Source of the DNA: Nitrososphaerota archaeon
GTDB taxonomy: Archaea > Thermoproteota > Nitrososphaeria > Nitrososphaerales > JACPRH01
Length of the DNA stretch: 64,000 bases
Assembly: GCA_016190055.1 (NCBI GenBank)
Contig: JACPRH010000010.1
Span: forward strand, 46,497 to 110,496
Reading direction: 5' to 3'
Positions 26,185 through 34,678 of the stretch are shown here, piece by piece; the stretch's first letter is position 1; each line of letters opens with the position of its first letter. Under the pieces are notes generated by a model, which worked only from the letters and a program-made list of their open reading frames with translations, had not been told where the DNA came from and ran no database searches. The position numbers and the translations under genes are program-made.

Positions 26185-26955
26185 CTAGACATTGACACCG
26201 GCGTTAGGCCGACAGGTTCCATTGAACTCGCAGACCCTGCATTTCCCAATGTGGTTAGTTGGTATGGGATTTCTCTTACTCAACCAATAATCTTGAGCCC
26301 ATTCAATGCTCTTTATTGCGTCGCTTTTACTGTAACTTAGGCGAAATACCTTCACGGTTCCCTTATACCTTTTCTCGAATGTTTCTGTCTCTCCCTTTAC
26401 CAAGCTTTGAGTCAATAGACGCAAGAAGAAAACCTTCAAGACTCCATTAATACTCTCCCGCCTACTGGTTTTGACGATTGCTATCTTCAGCTGGGAGCAA
26501 TCAAAACCCATTAGATCGAGTAGAAGCGCGTATGTCTTTGCCTGTATCTCCTGATTATGCCATAGTATGTTGGGATCGCTTCTTGTGGTTTTAAGCTCCA
26601 ACACGAAGGTAGGTTTCCCATTCTCAAATATTATAGCGTCAGGTAACCCGACAACAATGATATCACCAACTCTTGCCCCGACTGGAAAAGAGGCGGTGTA
26701 CAACGGCCTTTTCTGTATCTTCTCGATAATTTCGTCAAGAGTCGTTTTCTGCATTGCCAAAAGTTCTTCATGTATAGCGGTTCCCTCACTCTCATCCTCA
26801 GTGGTTATGGCTCCTTGCGTGTATGAATAGTCTACTTTGAGTTCGCAGTAATATTGTTCAGCAATGCCTGATACTGGAACGAATGGCACGTTATGCCTGA
26901 ACTTTCCCTCTTCACGAAGGCTCAGAAGCCCGAGCAAGATATCTTTCCAGATCAT
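26185..26955 (-). CDS. Cas4-like Fe-S exonuclease, not next to a CRISPR array
   Basis: The 256 residues show the RecB/Cas4 layout: YYCELKVDYSY with Cys37, GTAIHEEL with His62, GLPDAII with Asp106, VLELKTT with Glu120 and Lys122, and QAKTYALLL with Gln138/Tyr142. The C-terminal CRVCEFNGTC supplies Cys239, Cys242 and Cys248, which with Cys37 would bind a 4Fe-4S cluster. No cas1, cas2 or repeat array is in the window. Solo Cas4 proteins are common in archaeal mobile elements and viruses. Confidence 0.85.
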   Translation of the reverse strand: MIWKDILLGLLSLREEGKFRHNVPFVPVSGIAEQYYCELKVDYSYTQGAITTEDESEGTAIHEELLAMQKTTLDEIIEKIQKRPLYTASFPVGARVGDIIVVGLPDAIIFENGKPTFVLELKTTRSDPNILWHNQEIQAKTYALLLDLMGFDCSQLKIAIVKTSRRESINGVLKVFFLRLLTQSLVKGETETFEKRYKGTVKVFRLSYSKSDAIKSIEWAQDYWLSKRNPIPTNHIGKCRVCEFNGTCRPNAGVNV

Positions 26956-27217
26956 TATTAGTGCACACAGTAGGACGTAGATTTAATCTAATCGCCGTCT
27001 TGTTCACATATCGTCTTTCGGTACTGCTCGATTACTGCAATGATGTATGATGCGTTTCGGGAGATGTCTTGATATTCTCCTATTTTGTTTGAGCCTGTTC
27101 CACGCCATCTTTTCCATACATCTAAGAATTCACTATAACGAATAGCACGCTCAATACTACTGTCTTGAGGAACACCAATTATAGCGTCACCTGATATTCT
27201 GTTGATCTGGAATTTCT

Positions 27218-27545
27218 GGTAGTGTCCCAGTTACGTTATGAATTTAGTCCGATTTAGTCTTGACAAGGTCCAACAGCTTCTTTGAGGGCTTGTAAAGCAC
27301 CTTGGGCCTTCCTACCTTTCCCTGAAGTATCTCCTCCTTGATCAGCAATGTATCAGCCTCAAGATGCTTCAGATGAAATAGGACCGTCGACCTAGCCAAT
27401 CCTGTCTTCTCAACCAACTTTGGAAGGGTACGCGGTGAAGCCTGGGCACTTGGCAAAGCAGCCCCGCTATATTACGGCAACAACTATCAAGAACCATGCT
27501 TGTCTTCGTTATGGACTAAATTCATAACGTATCTGGGACACTACC
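27218..27545. mobile_element. 328-bp element with 33-bp terminal inverted repeats and 8-bp target duplication
   Basis: The left end GGTAGTGTCCCAG... matches the reverse complement of the right end over 33 bp with one mismatch (position 14). The direct repeat GAATTTCT flanks it at 27210-27217 and 27546-27553. Removing one copy restores the reading frame of the interrupted gene. There is no transposase inside, only a short winged-helix ORF, so it is a MITE-like non-autonomous element. An 8-bp duplication fits IS6-type transposition among others. Confidence 0.92.
27244..27456 (-). CDS. Winged-helix protein (70 aa) carried inside the inverted-repeat element
   Basis: The sequence RTLPKLVEKTGLARSTVLFH followed by LKHLEADTLLIKEEI and GKVGRPKVLYKPSKKLL is an ArsR/MarR-like winged helix with recognition helix and basic wing. 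The TTG start is the first in the frame after a stop. Its stop codon lies inside the left terminal repeat, so the ORF belongs to the element. It could be a captured regulator fragment or a DNA-binding protein of the element. Confidence 0.6.
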   Translation of the reverse strand: MPSAQASPRTLPKLVEKTGLARSTVLFHLKHLEADTLLIKEEILQGKVGRPKVLYKPSKKLLDLVKTKSD

Positions 27546-28020
27546 GAATTTCTTGGGCCGGTGTAAAGTAGTTACATAGTTTAATGTCTTGAAATAAGTC
27601 CAGACATCACTTGCTGTAAACGAAGCTCCTTTGCCTTGACTATCAATGATTGTCATAGTCGCATTAGATGACGGTTCTACTAAAGGGTAGAGACGCATCC
27701 CGCAGTTTTCGCAAAACCTGTTCTTAGCTTTGTACTGTTCATCAAAGACCTTTCAGCAATTTCGGCATTCAAACTTCATTAGAGTCACGTAATATTGTGG
27801 GCATCATTATCTGTTTGATATTAAAGGCTTCTCAAGCACTGCTATTGTGCGTCAGTTATGCATAGAGCGCCTTGACGGAGGCTTATCACATCGTATTACG
27901 CCGAATGTGCAGTAGCAGAAGATGTAATTAGAAAAGGGTTTAGGTAGCTCACGGTGGCATACTATATGTCGTCTATGGCACGTTCGAGGTATCGTCTTCA
28001 GCCAATTGTGAGCTTGCAGA

Positions 28021-28674
28021 TTAATTGGATTTTACATGCCGTAGGAAATTTGAGACGAATTCTAGAATGTCAATTGACATACTCTGATTGATGGAGGTGT
28101 TTCCATGAACCGCCTTATTTCGAATAGATATCATTTTTCTAATTAAACGCTCATTGCTCTTTGAGATCAACTTATCCTCTGCCAATCTAGTAGTAATCTC
28201 TGTTTTACTCAACGTAACCGCTTCTTCTACATCTATATTCTTAGCCAAAACCTCTCTTATGAGGCTCTCCAAGACTGAAAAAAGCAATAGAAAGGCGCTC
28301 TCTTGCTTGCCTGCTTTAATGAGGAGCTTTGCATCATAAAGCATCCTTCGCCTCATCTTCATGATAATCTCATACTCCACATTACCTTTACCTTGCTTGA
28401 TGCGCCGAGGTCTTGGCTTCGTCATAACCAAGTCGAATCTTACATCTTCTTTTTGCTCTGCGTACCTTGCTAGTTCCTTTAACTTATCTGCCAGAGCTGG
28501 CATCGATTCTTTGGAAACTACCTCGACTATAATCATCTTCCCGCCTTTCCTTGCAATCAAGTCTGGACTCCATTGTAAATCCGGCAGCTTAGGTTCAAGC
28601 TTTACGTCGTAGCCTAAAGCCCTAAACTCCTCCTGTAGTTCTTTGATCTTTCTAGCATGCAACTTTACGATCAA
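28021..28674 (-). CDS. Restriction-endonuclease-like domain fused to HEPN domain
   Basis: The N-terminal half (about 1-100) has the PD-(D/E)xK-like text SPDLIARKGGKMIIVEVVSK. The C-terminal half (about 110-217) is helical and contains RNKAVHG, an Rx4H motif (Arg185, His190) typical of HEPN ribonucleases. This suggests a DNA-targeting or nucleotide-sensing part coupled to RNA cleavage, as in abortive-infection proteins. It overlaps the RusA gene by 4 bases and is translated after it, so the two probably form one system. Function is inferred from the domains only. Confidence 0.72.
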   Translation of the reverse strand: MIVKLHARKIKELQEEFRALGYDVKLEPKLPDLQWSPDLIARKGGKMIIVEVVSKESMPALADKLKELARYAEQKEDVRFDLVMTKPRPRRIKQGKGNVEYEIIMKMRRRMLYDAKLLIKAGKQESAFLLLFSVLESLIREVLAKNIDVEEAVTLSKTEITTRLAEDKLISKSNERLIRKMISIRNKAVHGNTSINQSMSIDILEFVSNFLRHVKSN

Positions 28675-29108
28675 AGTAGATCCTTCACCTGCTCTCCCAA
28701 TTTAGAAATCTCGATGAACACAAACTCTTCGCCGTCCGCAATTGCTGTTACAAGCAGTGATGAGACGCCCCTTATTCTATATGGGTTATCCAGCGACCTC
28801 TTACGCACGTTGCGATCTGTGATTTGACGATCATCAGCATATGCTACTCCTTTTAGAGCATCAATCACAGGTTTAGAGACATTATCTGTATCATAATCAG
28901 GGATACCATCGTAGAACACTGTTACCCTTACGACCAGATCTTCATCCGCCAAAGGAGATTGAAAAAGAGGTTGAGCTGCTTCTGAGACCTTCAGTTTCCA
29001 GCTTCGCTTTTTCGACCCGGAATTTTGCGAAGAAGCTGGCTTGCCCTTAACAATGAAACCGATTCTTCGGCCATTAAGGATATTGGCGGCGCTGGTATTC
29101 TGGGCCAA
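28671..29108 (-). CDS. RusA-family Holliday junction resolvase
   Basis: The sequence GIPDYDTDNVSKPVIDALKG followed by VAYADDRQITDR is the RusA signature: Asp71, Asp73, Asp75-Asn76, Lys79, and the DD pair at 92-93. RusA enzymes are mobile-element resolvases that cut four-way DNA junctions. The 145-residue length is slightly above the usual 120, with a basic N-terminal extension. It is coupled to the nuclease-HEPN gene downstream. No replication genes are near, so a defence role is possible. Confidence 0.85.
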   Translation of the reverse strand: MAQNTSAANILNGRRIGFIVKGKPASSQNSGSKKRSWKLKVSEAAQPLFQSPLADEDLVVRVTVFYDGIPDYDTDNVSKPVIDALKGVAYADDRQITDRNVRKRSLDNPYRIRGVSSLLVTAIADGEEFVFIEISKLGEQVKDLL

Positions 29109-29232
29109 ATCACAAGCCTAACTAGGCTCTGAATTCGGAATCACTAATAACTTTTTTGTTTTGAAGCTCTTTGGTTCTGTCACTCTAGGTATCTCAACTG
29201 AAATTAGGGCTGTCAACTTTCGGTAGTTACCT

Positions 29233-29646
29233 TCAACTGCGGGTAACTGCCAACTCTAAGAGTTTGAGATAGTCTTCTGGATTAAGCTTAACAACCTTAC
29301 GGGCACTCGGCCTAAAAGAATCTAGATTCTCTTGAAGTTCATTGTATGAGATATTTCTTGGATACAGCCTGAAACATTCGTATCGCGGTGCTACTTTCCA
29401 ACCCGAATCTTCGGGCGCGTCCTCCACTTCGAAAACTATAGCATCACCAACTACAAACCATTTTCCCTTTTCTCTAAATGCAAATACAACAGTGTCACCC
29501 TTCTTGGCTTGGGTGAAATTAGTATGCCAGTCTCTATCCCAAACAGGCTCGTTCTTCATCCTCGCCTCCAAGTTCATTCGGAAGTGAATAAGACCCAGTT
29601 CACCTGCATACTCTTTCACATGCGGGTAAATCCAGACGTTTCCCAT
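29233..29646 (-). CDS. EVE/PUA-like domain protein (137 aa)
   Basis: The pattern MGNVWIYPHVKEYAG, KKGDTVVFAFREKGKWFVVG and DSGWKVAPRYECFRLYP is like the EVE fold, which binds modified bases in DNA or RNA and often sits in defence islands. The match is by pattern only. It is on the same strand as the rusA pair but 124 bases upstream, perhaps within the same transcript. An alternative is an ASCH- or PUA-like relative. Confidence 0.55.
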   Translation of the reverse strand: MGNVWIYPHVKEYAGELGLIHFRMNLEARMKNEPVWDRDWHTNFTQAKKGDTVVFAFREKGKWFVVGDAIVFEVEDAPEDSGWKVAPRYECFRLYPRNISYNELQENLDSFRPSARKVVKLNPEDYLKLLELAVTRS

Positions 29647-29715
29647 AGTCCCCGACTATAGTGAAACAATATCTACTTATCGTTTAGGGTTAAATAGATG
29701 TAGGATTTTTTAAAT

Positions 29716-31140
29716 ATGAAAATGTCTTGCGAAGGTCTTGGCACATTACTTGAATCGCTGATAAAACGAACCGAAATACTCATCAACGAAAAAATAAGAA
29801 GTGGTTCAATTGCGAAAATCAAAAGGCCCTACTATAAGATAGAGGCTAAGAACTTTCATTTCGATAACGATGATAAAGTTTTTAGATGGAATATGAAGCG
29901 AGTCATCTTAGAAAAGGAGGAGTACGTTCCGACTGGTGAGGATCTTAGGAACATAGAAAACGAGATAACCGCTTCAACATCCTTCAGTTCTGCCAAGGAG
30001 AAGATAATCTCCGATTATCACATTAAAGCCAATGATGCCAATAACTGGATTCGATCGCTGGTTAATCGCGCTGTGAGAACAACTCTTCGAGGTGAGAGCA
30101 CCAAATCGGCAGATAGCATCCTTCTGTTTATACAGGACCTTAATGAAGCCCCTTTAACAGTTCATTTTACCTGCTATCTTACAGGTATCTTTTTAGAGCT
30201 TCCAGAAGTGGGAATTTCAGCATCAGTAAGAATCCGCCAACTTCGTCGAGATGATGTCGAGTATTCCTATGTTGAATCACCTGAGCCCGTCGAGGCCTTT
30301 AAGTATGTTAATCGTATATTCACACCAACTGTTCTTGAATCATCATTAAGGGTTAAACATGGCAATTACATACATTGGGAAGAATCGATATTAGATACCC
30401 TTCGACTTTTCAGAGTGGGCGCCATATTTTCAATACAGAGCATGTATTCATGGGATACGATTTTCAGAAGTTCTTCTCCAACTTCTATTTCTCAGCAAGC
30501 TTTTCCGATTCTTCCGCGCTATACTATCAAAGATGATGAGGTAACTGGGCTACAATCATTCTTTAATGAGTTGCACCCAAAAATTTACTCGCTCTATGAG
30601 GAGAAATCAGAAAGTCCAATTGCAATAGCCCTCAAAAGGTATCAAGATGCTTTGGAGCTTATGCCATTAAATGAGGTTAACAAAATTACAACTGCAATAA
30701 TGTGCTTAGAAGCACTCTATCTAAAGGCTCGTGAAAGAGAGGAGCTCACATATCGCCTAAGTAGTAGAATCGCGAAAGTCTCGAGCTTGATAGGGTATCA
30801 AGCCTTAGAGATTAAGGCAAAGATATCTCAGGCGTACAGCATGAGGAGTACTTTTGTGCACGGGGGAGCTTTGCCAAAGAAGGATGTCGAGAACGCTTCT
30901 AATCTACTTCCTATGATTTTGGAAATGTGTCGTGTTTCTCTAAGCTTGTTTCTTCTTCTAAGTCCGGAGTTGACAAAAGACAGTCTGCTATCACTTATTG
31001 ATGATTCTATGATATCCGTTGATTCACATAACAAACTCCAAAAGACGATTGGTAACATATCGTCGTATCTTAACAAATCACAATCAGAATATGGCCCTAT
31101 TCGAGCGATACGAGTAACTCAACAAGTTGAAATAGTATGA
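29716..31140 (+). CDS. ApeA-type HEPN-domain protein (474 aa)
   Basis: The long N-terminal region (about 1-290) is not recognised. The C-terminal part has AIMCLEALYLKAREREELTY, SSRIAKVSSLIG and SMRSTFVHGG with Arg377 and His382, the Rx4H active-site motif of HEPN RNases. This layout matches ApeA-like anti-phage proteins, which stop infection by cleaving cell RNA. It stands alone, divergent from the EVE-like gene, with a TATA-like TTTTTTAAATATG touching the start. The antiviral role is inference. Confidence 0.68.
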   Translation: MKMSCEGLGTLLESLIKRTEILINEKIRSGSIAKIKRPYYKIEAKNFHFDNDDKVFRWNMKRVILEKEEYVPTGEDLRNIENEITASTSFSSAKEKIISDYHIKANDANNWIRSLVNRAVRTTLRGESTKSADSILLFIQDLNEAPLTVHFTCYLTGIFLELPEVGISASVRIRQLRRDDVEYSYVESPEPVEAFKYVNRIFTPTVLESSLRVKHGNYIHWEESILDTLRLFRVGAIFSIQSMYSWDTIFRSSSPTSISQQAFPILPRYTIKDDEVTGLQSFFNELHPKIYSLYEEKSESPIAIALKRYQDALELMPLNEVNKITTAIMCLEALYLKAREREELTYRLSSRIAKVSSLIGYQALEIKAKISQAYSMRSTFVHGGALPKKDVENASNLLPMILEMCRVSLSLFLLLSPELTKDSLLSLIDDSMISVDSHNKLQKTIGNISSYLNKSQSEYGPIRAIRVTQQVEIV

Positions 31141-31223
31141 ATGGCCAATATAATACTGTAAAGTTGTCGATTGCTTATAGATAGTCTTCGTGCACCCGCA
31201 ACCGAAGACTTGGCTCATGTTAT

Positions 31224-31904
31224 CTAAAAATGGTGGCTAGAGATTCTAGACGTCATCTCTACCGCATCAGCAACTTCGCAGGCAGTTCGTTCCTTGATTG
31301 CATCAAACTGTCGCAATTCATACATATCCCAGACGCTCCTACCGGTCATCTTTTTACTCCGAATTCCTAGTCTTGAGGACAAGTCATTAGCAGTCTTTGG
31401 ATAGATCGGAAAGATTGCTTGGTTATTCTTGAAAAGAGGTATTCCTACACTACTCAAATCTACAATTTTGGTTTTAAAATAGGTATCATAAAGCGCTGTT
31501 TCGGTGTCGATGTGATGAAACGCAGATCTAATGTATATTGTGGGGATATCGAAGCGTGATATCCCGATCCCCACCAAGATCAGGTCAGGATGATCGTGTC
31601 GTTTACCTTCTATCATCTTCCAAGACTCTTTGAAGTAATCGTAGATTTGCAGAAGAGTAGTCTTCTCATCCTCTATCCTCCAGTTCCAGATGTGCCTCGG
31701 TGGTTCCATCTTCTTTTGAAGGGGGAATGCTCGACAGAATACGCCTCCTAAAACAAAATTGTCCGGTCTCGCCGGATTGTAAAACATTGAACTCTTGCTT
31801 TGCTGTCGGGTCTCAGGTGGAACATAGCTTTCAATATCAAGGAATACAATTTCTGTATACTTAGGATCAAAATCAATCATAATTACTTTTCTAACTCTTA
31901 ACAT
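31224..31904 (-). CDS. DEDD 3'-5' exonuclease-like protein (226 aa)
   Basis: Near the start IVFLDIESYVPPE gives the Exo I pair Asp23-x-Glu25. LILVGIGISRFDIPTIYIR is an Exo II-like segment, and CEVADAVEMTSRI near the C-terminus may hold the last acidic residue. The fold is that of the proofreading domain of family-B polymerases without a polymerase. Start uncertain: Met1 or Met9 (MIDFDPKYTE). It follows the next gene upstream by 26 bases on the same strand, suggesting an operon. Confidence 0.62.
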   Translation of the reverse strand: MLRVRKVIMIDFDPKYTEIVFLDIESYVPPETRQQSKSSMFYNPARPDNFVLGGVFCRAFPLQKKMEPPRHIWNWRIEDEKTTLLQIYDYFKESWKMIEGKRHDHPDLILVGIGISRFDIPTIYIRSAFHHIDTETALYDTYFKTKIVDLSSVGIPLFKNNQAIFPIYPKTANDLSSRLGIRSKKMTGRSVWDMYELRQFDAIKERTACEVADAVEMTSRISSHHF

Positions 31905-31930
31905 CCTGTTTTCGCATATTTTTGGGAAAG

Positions 31931-33052
31931 CTACGCGACCTGATTCTGCGCTTCAATAAAATGCCTTGCAAGAATATAATTCATCATGTACTCGACTGAA
32001 GGTGTATACTTGTTTCTATTCTTCTCATTCATCATTACATACTTCTTGCCAGGGATATACTTTAGGACTGGGGCACTTCTCCACTTTGCACTTATCTCGT
32101 TCTCGTGTTCAGCTTTAGGCAGTTTAGCAATAATTTGTTTTGTGCTCATCTTCGATGTTGCTAGCATGAAAAGTTGGGTTTTACCTCCCCTAAACCATTC
32201 TCGTGTCAGGGCAAGCGGAATAAGATTATCGATAAAGTTCGGAAACATTGCAAGCTCTAACTTAAGATGATCGTTCACCAATCCGGACACGATTTTAGAG
32301 AAAGAACCCGAAAACCCTTGCATTGAAGGCACCCATCTGGCAGCAAAGCTCGGTGCGCAACCCCACTCATTCGGGAAGACAGCAACATCGTGACTCCTAA
32401 GTGGTACAAGTAGTCTATCCTCACAAGATAACAATACACTGATGCCGAGATTATTCGCCAATCTGACCCTTCTATTACGGTCTTGTAGCGGCGGAGGGCC
32501 ATCTCTTACTCTGGTCCGTTCTCGAAGTGTTGAAGCATCACTAGATGTTCGTCGCAAGTCCATGGAAAGATTCGTTAACACCTGCCAATTGTACGTGGTC
32601 CTTCCAAATTCAATTTCTCTCTTTTCCCTGTCAATCTCTCCAATTCGGAGCAATGGATTGTTAACACTTTCATCCCATCGCCTATTTGATATTGCAAAGC
32701 TGTTTCTTACATCATCCATAAAGCCGGACACAAAGAAATCCCCGGTCTGATCCGGGTGAGGGTCGACATCATGGGTTGCACTATATTTCGCCGTGACTTG
32801 TTCGTAATCGACGTAGTAACTATTCCATTTACTTCCTTTAAAGAAAACCATCTCTGGAGAATAAGGTAACAGGCATGAAAAATAGTTCTGCGGATACGCG
32901 ACCTTTTGTAACCTAATGTAATGCTTTTTCATTTCAAGATAATCAAGTGCGCCTCCATATACCGCATTCCAATAAGGTGCAGAAGTAATTGGGGCCGTGT
33001 AATTCCCCAAGTAGAAATTAAACTGAATCTTAAGTAGGTCGAAATCTAACAA
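31931..33052 (-). CDS. Hypothetical protein with a NUDIX-like segment (373 aa)
   Basis: The middle of the protein reads RVRLANNLGISVLLSCEDRL then LVPLRSHDVAVFPNEWGC, resembling the first strands of NUDIX-fold proteins, but no GxxxxxExxxxxxEE box is visible. The rest is not recognised. It probably forms an operon with the exonuclease downstream. The A/T-rich start and codon use fit the island. The NUDIX link is tentative. Confidence 0.5.
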   Translation of the reverse strand: MLDFDLLKIQFNFYLGNYTAPITSAPYWNAVYGGALDYLEMKKHYIRLQKVAYPQNYFSCLLPYSPEMVFFKGSKWNSYYVDYEQVTAKYSATHDVDPHPDQTGDFFVSGFMDDVRNSFAISNRRWDESVNNPLLRIGEIDREKREIEFGRTTYNWQVLTNLSMDLRRTSSDASTLRERTRVRDGPPPLQDRNRRVRLANNLGISVLLSCEDRLLVPLRSHDVAVFPNEWGCAPSFAARWVPSMQGFSGSFSKIVSGLVNDHLKLELAMFPNFIDNLIPLALTREWFRGGKTQLFMLATSKMSTKQIIAKLPKAEHENEISAKWRSAPVLKYIPGKKYVMMNEKNRNKYTPSVEYMMNYILARHFIEAQNQVA

Positions 33053-33417
33053 TGTGAACCCAAGTGCGTTAAGGAAAAATTAGCGCTTAAAAGTATTACG
33101 TCTGAAAACAATGTTTTTTCTAAAATAGGATACGTATATCGGTAGGAATCAAAGGTTGGATAACGAGTCGAGTCTATACTTCGATTTTATAAGATAATAA
33201 ATGCACTGTTGTTACCGTAGGGTTCTGAAGGCATGATTTATAGCGTCACTATTAGAACATCTGTTTTCGAGTTAACTGGCTGGGCGTGATCTAATCGTCG
33301 GTCAGTATACGTAAGCTGTTCATGATCATAATGCCGATATTGCATTGAATTCAATTTGTTAGTCTTGACATAGCTGTTCTGCAGGTTCGTAGTGCAGAAT
33401 CGAGCATAACAAGGGGG
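33053..33417. other. Gene-free segment with a hairpin near its right end
   Basis: No ORF is convincing in any frame. The stretch is A/T-rich next to the start of the 373-aa gene, where its promoter must lie. A perfect inverted repeat TTCTGCA-9 nt-TGCAGAA occurs at 33377-33399, shortly after the 3' end of the membrane protein gene, and may belong to a transcript end. I see no tRNA. Confidence 0.4.
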
Positions 33418-34284
33418 CTATGTGAATAGCTGCCGAATTATCCTGTTGAGTGGGCTACTGGGATAACTAGCGATGAAGCCGATAACCCCTGTTAGCAAGA
33501 TAGAATTAGAGAAGAAAGCTAGCTGTGCTGTGAATACCGTGAAAAGTGTTGATGCGCTTTCATTATTTGCTCCCGTAAAGGGAATTATCGCGATACCTAG
33601 AATAAATGCGAGCCCAGATACCAACAAGGCGCCTACAAGCAAGAATACAGCATTCTTTCCATAGCCGAGCACCGTTCCCAAGGATAGTCCAAAACTCCCT
33701 AAAATGAAACCAGCTACTAGTATTGCTGGCCTAAGTGTCCAGCTAATGCGGTAAGGAGAACCCATTGCTAACACGCCCAACGCTACGATTAAAGAGAAAA
33801 AGGCAGTAAGTCCGAGAATGGAACGAACGTTAGTTACCAACTCCTTTTTTTCTTCGACGTTTTGGCTAGAGTTGTCAAGACTTTGAACCCCTAGTTTAAA
33901 CACGTACGCACCTACCGCCGCATGTATCAGACTAACAGAGCCGCTCACTCCGCCGTCTTCAAGTATGGCGTTCCGCACCGCAATGACCCAATCAAATGTT
34001 GCGGGCCATCTGCTCAATATCTCCACAATGTAGAGTGGCGAAATTAGAATCTCAAGAATTATTGCTCCCCGCAAGAATACTTTTGGTCGCCACGCCCAGA
34101 CATACAGAACTACAATGAAGGACATACTAAGGTTAGCGAAAAAATACCATTCGCTCGGAATTAGTAATCGGCCAAGAAAAGGTAGTAACATGAAGCCAAT
34201 AGGAATTACTAACCAAATCAACCATTCTCGAACGTGAGGCCGCATGGTAAGTATGTCCGTTTTCCGCCGCCTTTTTTTATTCAA
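33418..34284 (-). CDS. Hypothetical multi-pass membrane protein (288 aa)
   Basis: A basic N-terminus (MNKKRRRKTD) is followed by about eight hydrophobic helices (WLIWLVIPIGFMLLPFLG, SMSFIVVLYVWAW, AFFSLIVALGVLAMG and others). A charged loop, SLDNSSQNVEEKKELVTN, divides it in the middle. No transport or enzyme motif is seen. It lies alone on the minus strand in the A/T-rich part of the island. Confidence 0.6.
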   Translation of the reverse strand: MNKKRRRKTDILTMRPHVREWLIWLVIPIGFMLLPFLGRLLIPSEWYFFANLSMSFIVVLYVWAWRPKVFLRGAIILEILISPLYIVEILSRWPATFDWVIAVRNAILEDGGVSGSVSLIHAAVGAYVFKLGVQSLDNSSQNVEEKKELVTNVRSILGLTAFFSLIVALGVLAMGSPYRISWTLRPAILVAGFILGSFGLSLGTVLGYGKNAVFLLVGALLVSGLAFILGIAIIPFTGANNESASTLFTVFTAQLAFFSNSILLTGVIGFIASYPSSPLNRIIRQLFT

Positions 34285-34678
34285 AGTGACACGCAGTTAC
34301 TCTGGTGAGATATATGTATAATGTATGTTTGCTTTGTCAAACCTTCAGGACATATCTGCGTAAACAGCCTCTATGCATCAATAATTGGAGAGTCAAATAA
34401 CTTAACTAATAAAATCCATTTCTCTGAGTTATCCTAATCCTTACGTTTACGCCCTCCAGACTCACCTCGATTAGGGGGTAAATCCTGACAAGGTTCAGTT
34501 AGTTACGGTCGAGGTTGAGCGAAGAGTTGCTAAGCTATTAGAATAATCGCTTGTGCGTAAGGGCTAATTACCTATTATTACCTTCACTCTCTAGATACAC
34601 CTCAATTTTAATTCATACCTAATGGTTTTGTTAATTCTTCGGGTGTTTAAAACGGGTGTTAATTTTCGGGTGGCAGAC
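34285..34678. other. Gene-free segment between two minus-strand membrane-protein genes
   Basis: No ORF or RNA gene can be supported. The end near 34300 is A/T-rich (TATATGTATAATGTATG) and could hold the promoter of the 288-aa membrane protein. I looked for a tRNA around GGTTCAGTTAG and found no cloverleaf. Confidence 0.4.

Larger units (their letters stand above)
26988..27779 (-). pseudogene. Zinc-ribbon gene broken by an inverted-repeat element and a nonsense codon
   Basis: Reading the minus strand from 27779 gives MKFECRNC, then TGA, then KVFDEQYKAKNRFCENCG and onward to TTLHRPKKF. Removing the inserted 328 bp and one target copy joins this in frame to QINRISGDAIIGVPQ and RKTICEQDGD followed by a stop. 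The intact gene would encode about 150 residues with an N-terminal CxxC...CxxC ribbon. Two independent lesions, the TGA at codon 9 and the insertion, show that it is dead. The original function is unknown. Confidence 0.8.

Noticed and set aside
34440-34530. tRNA-like GGTTCAGTTAG motif
   Set aside because: No acceptor or anticodon stem can be formed around it on either strand.
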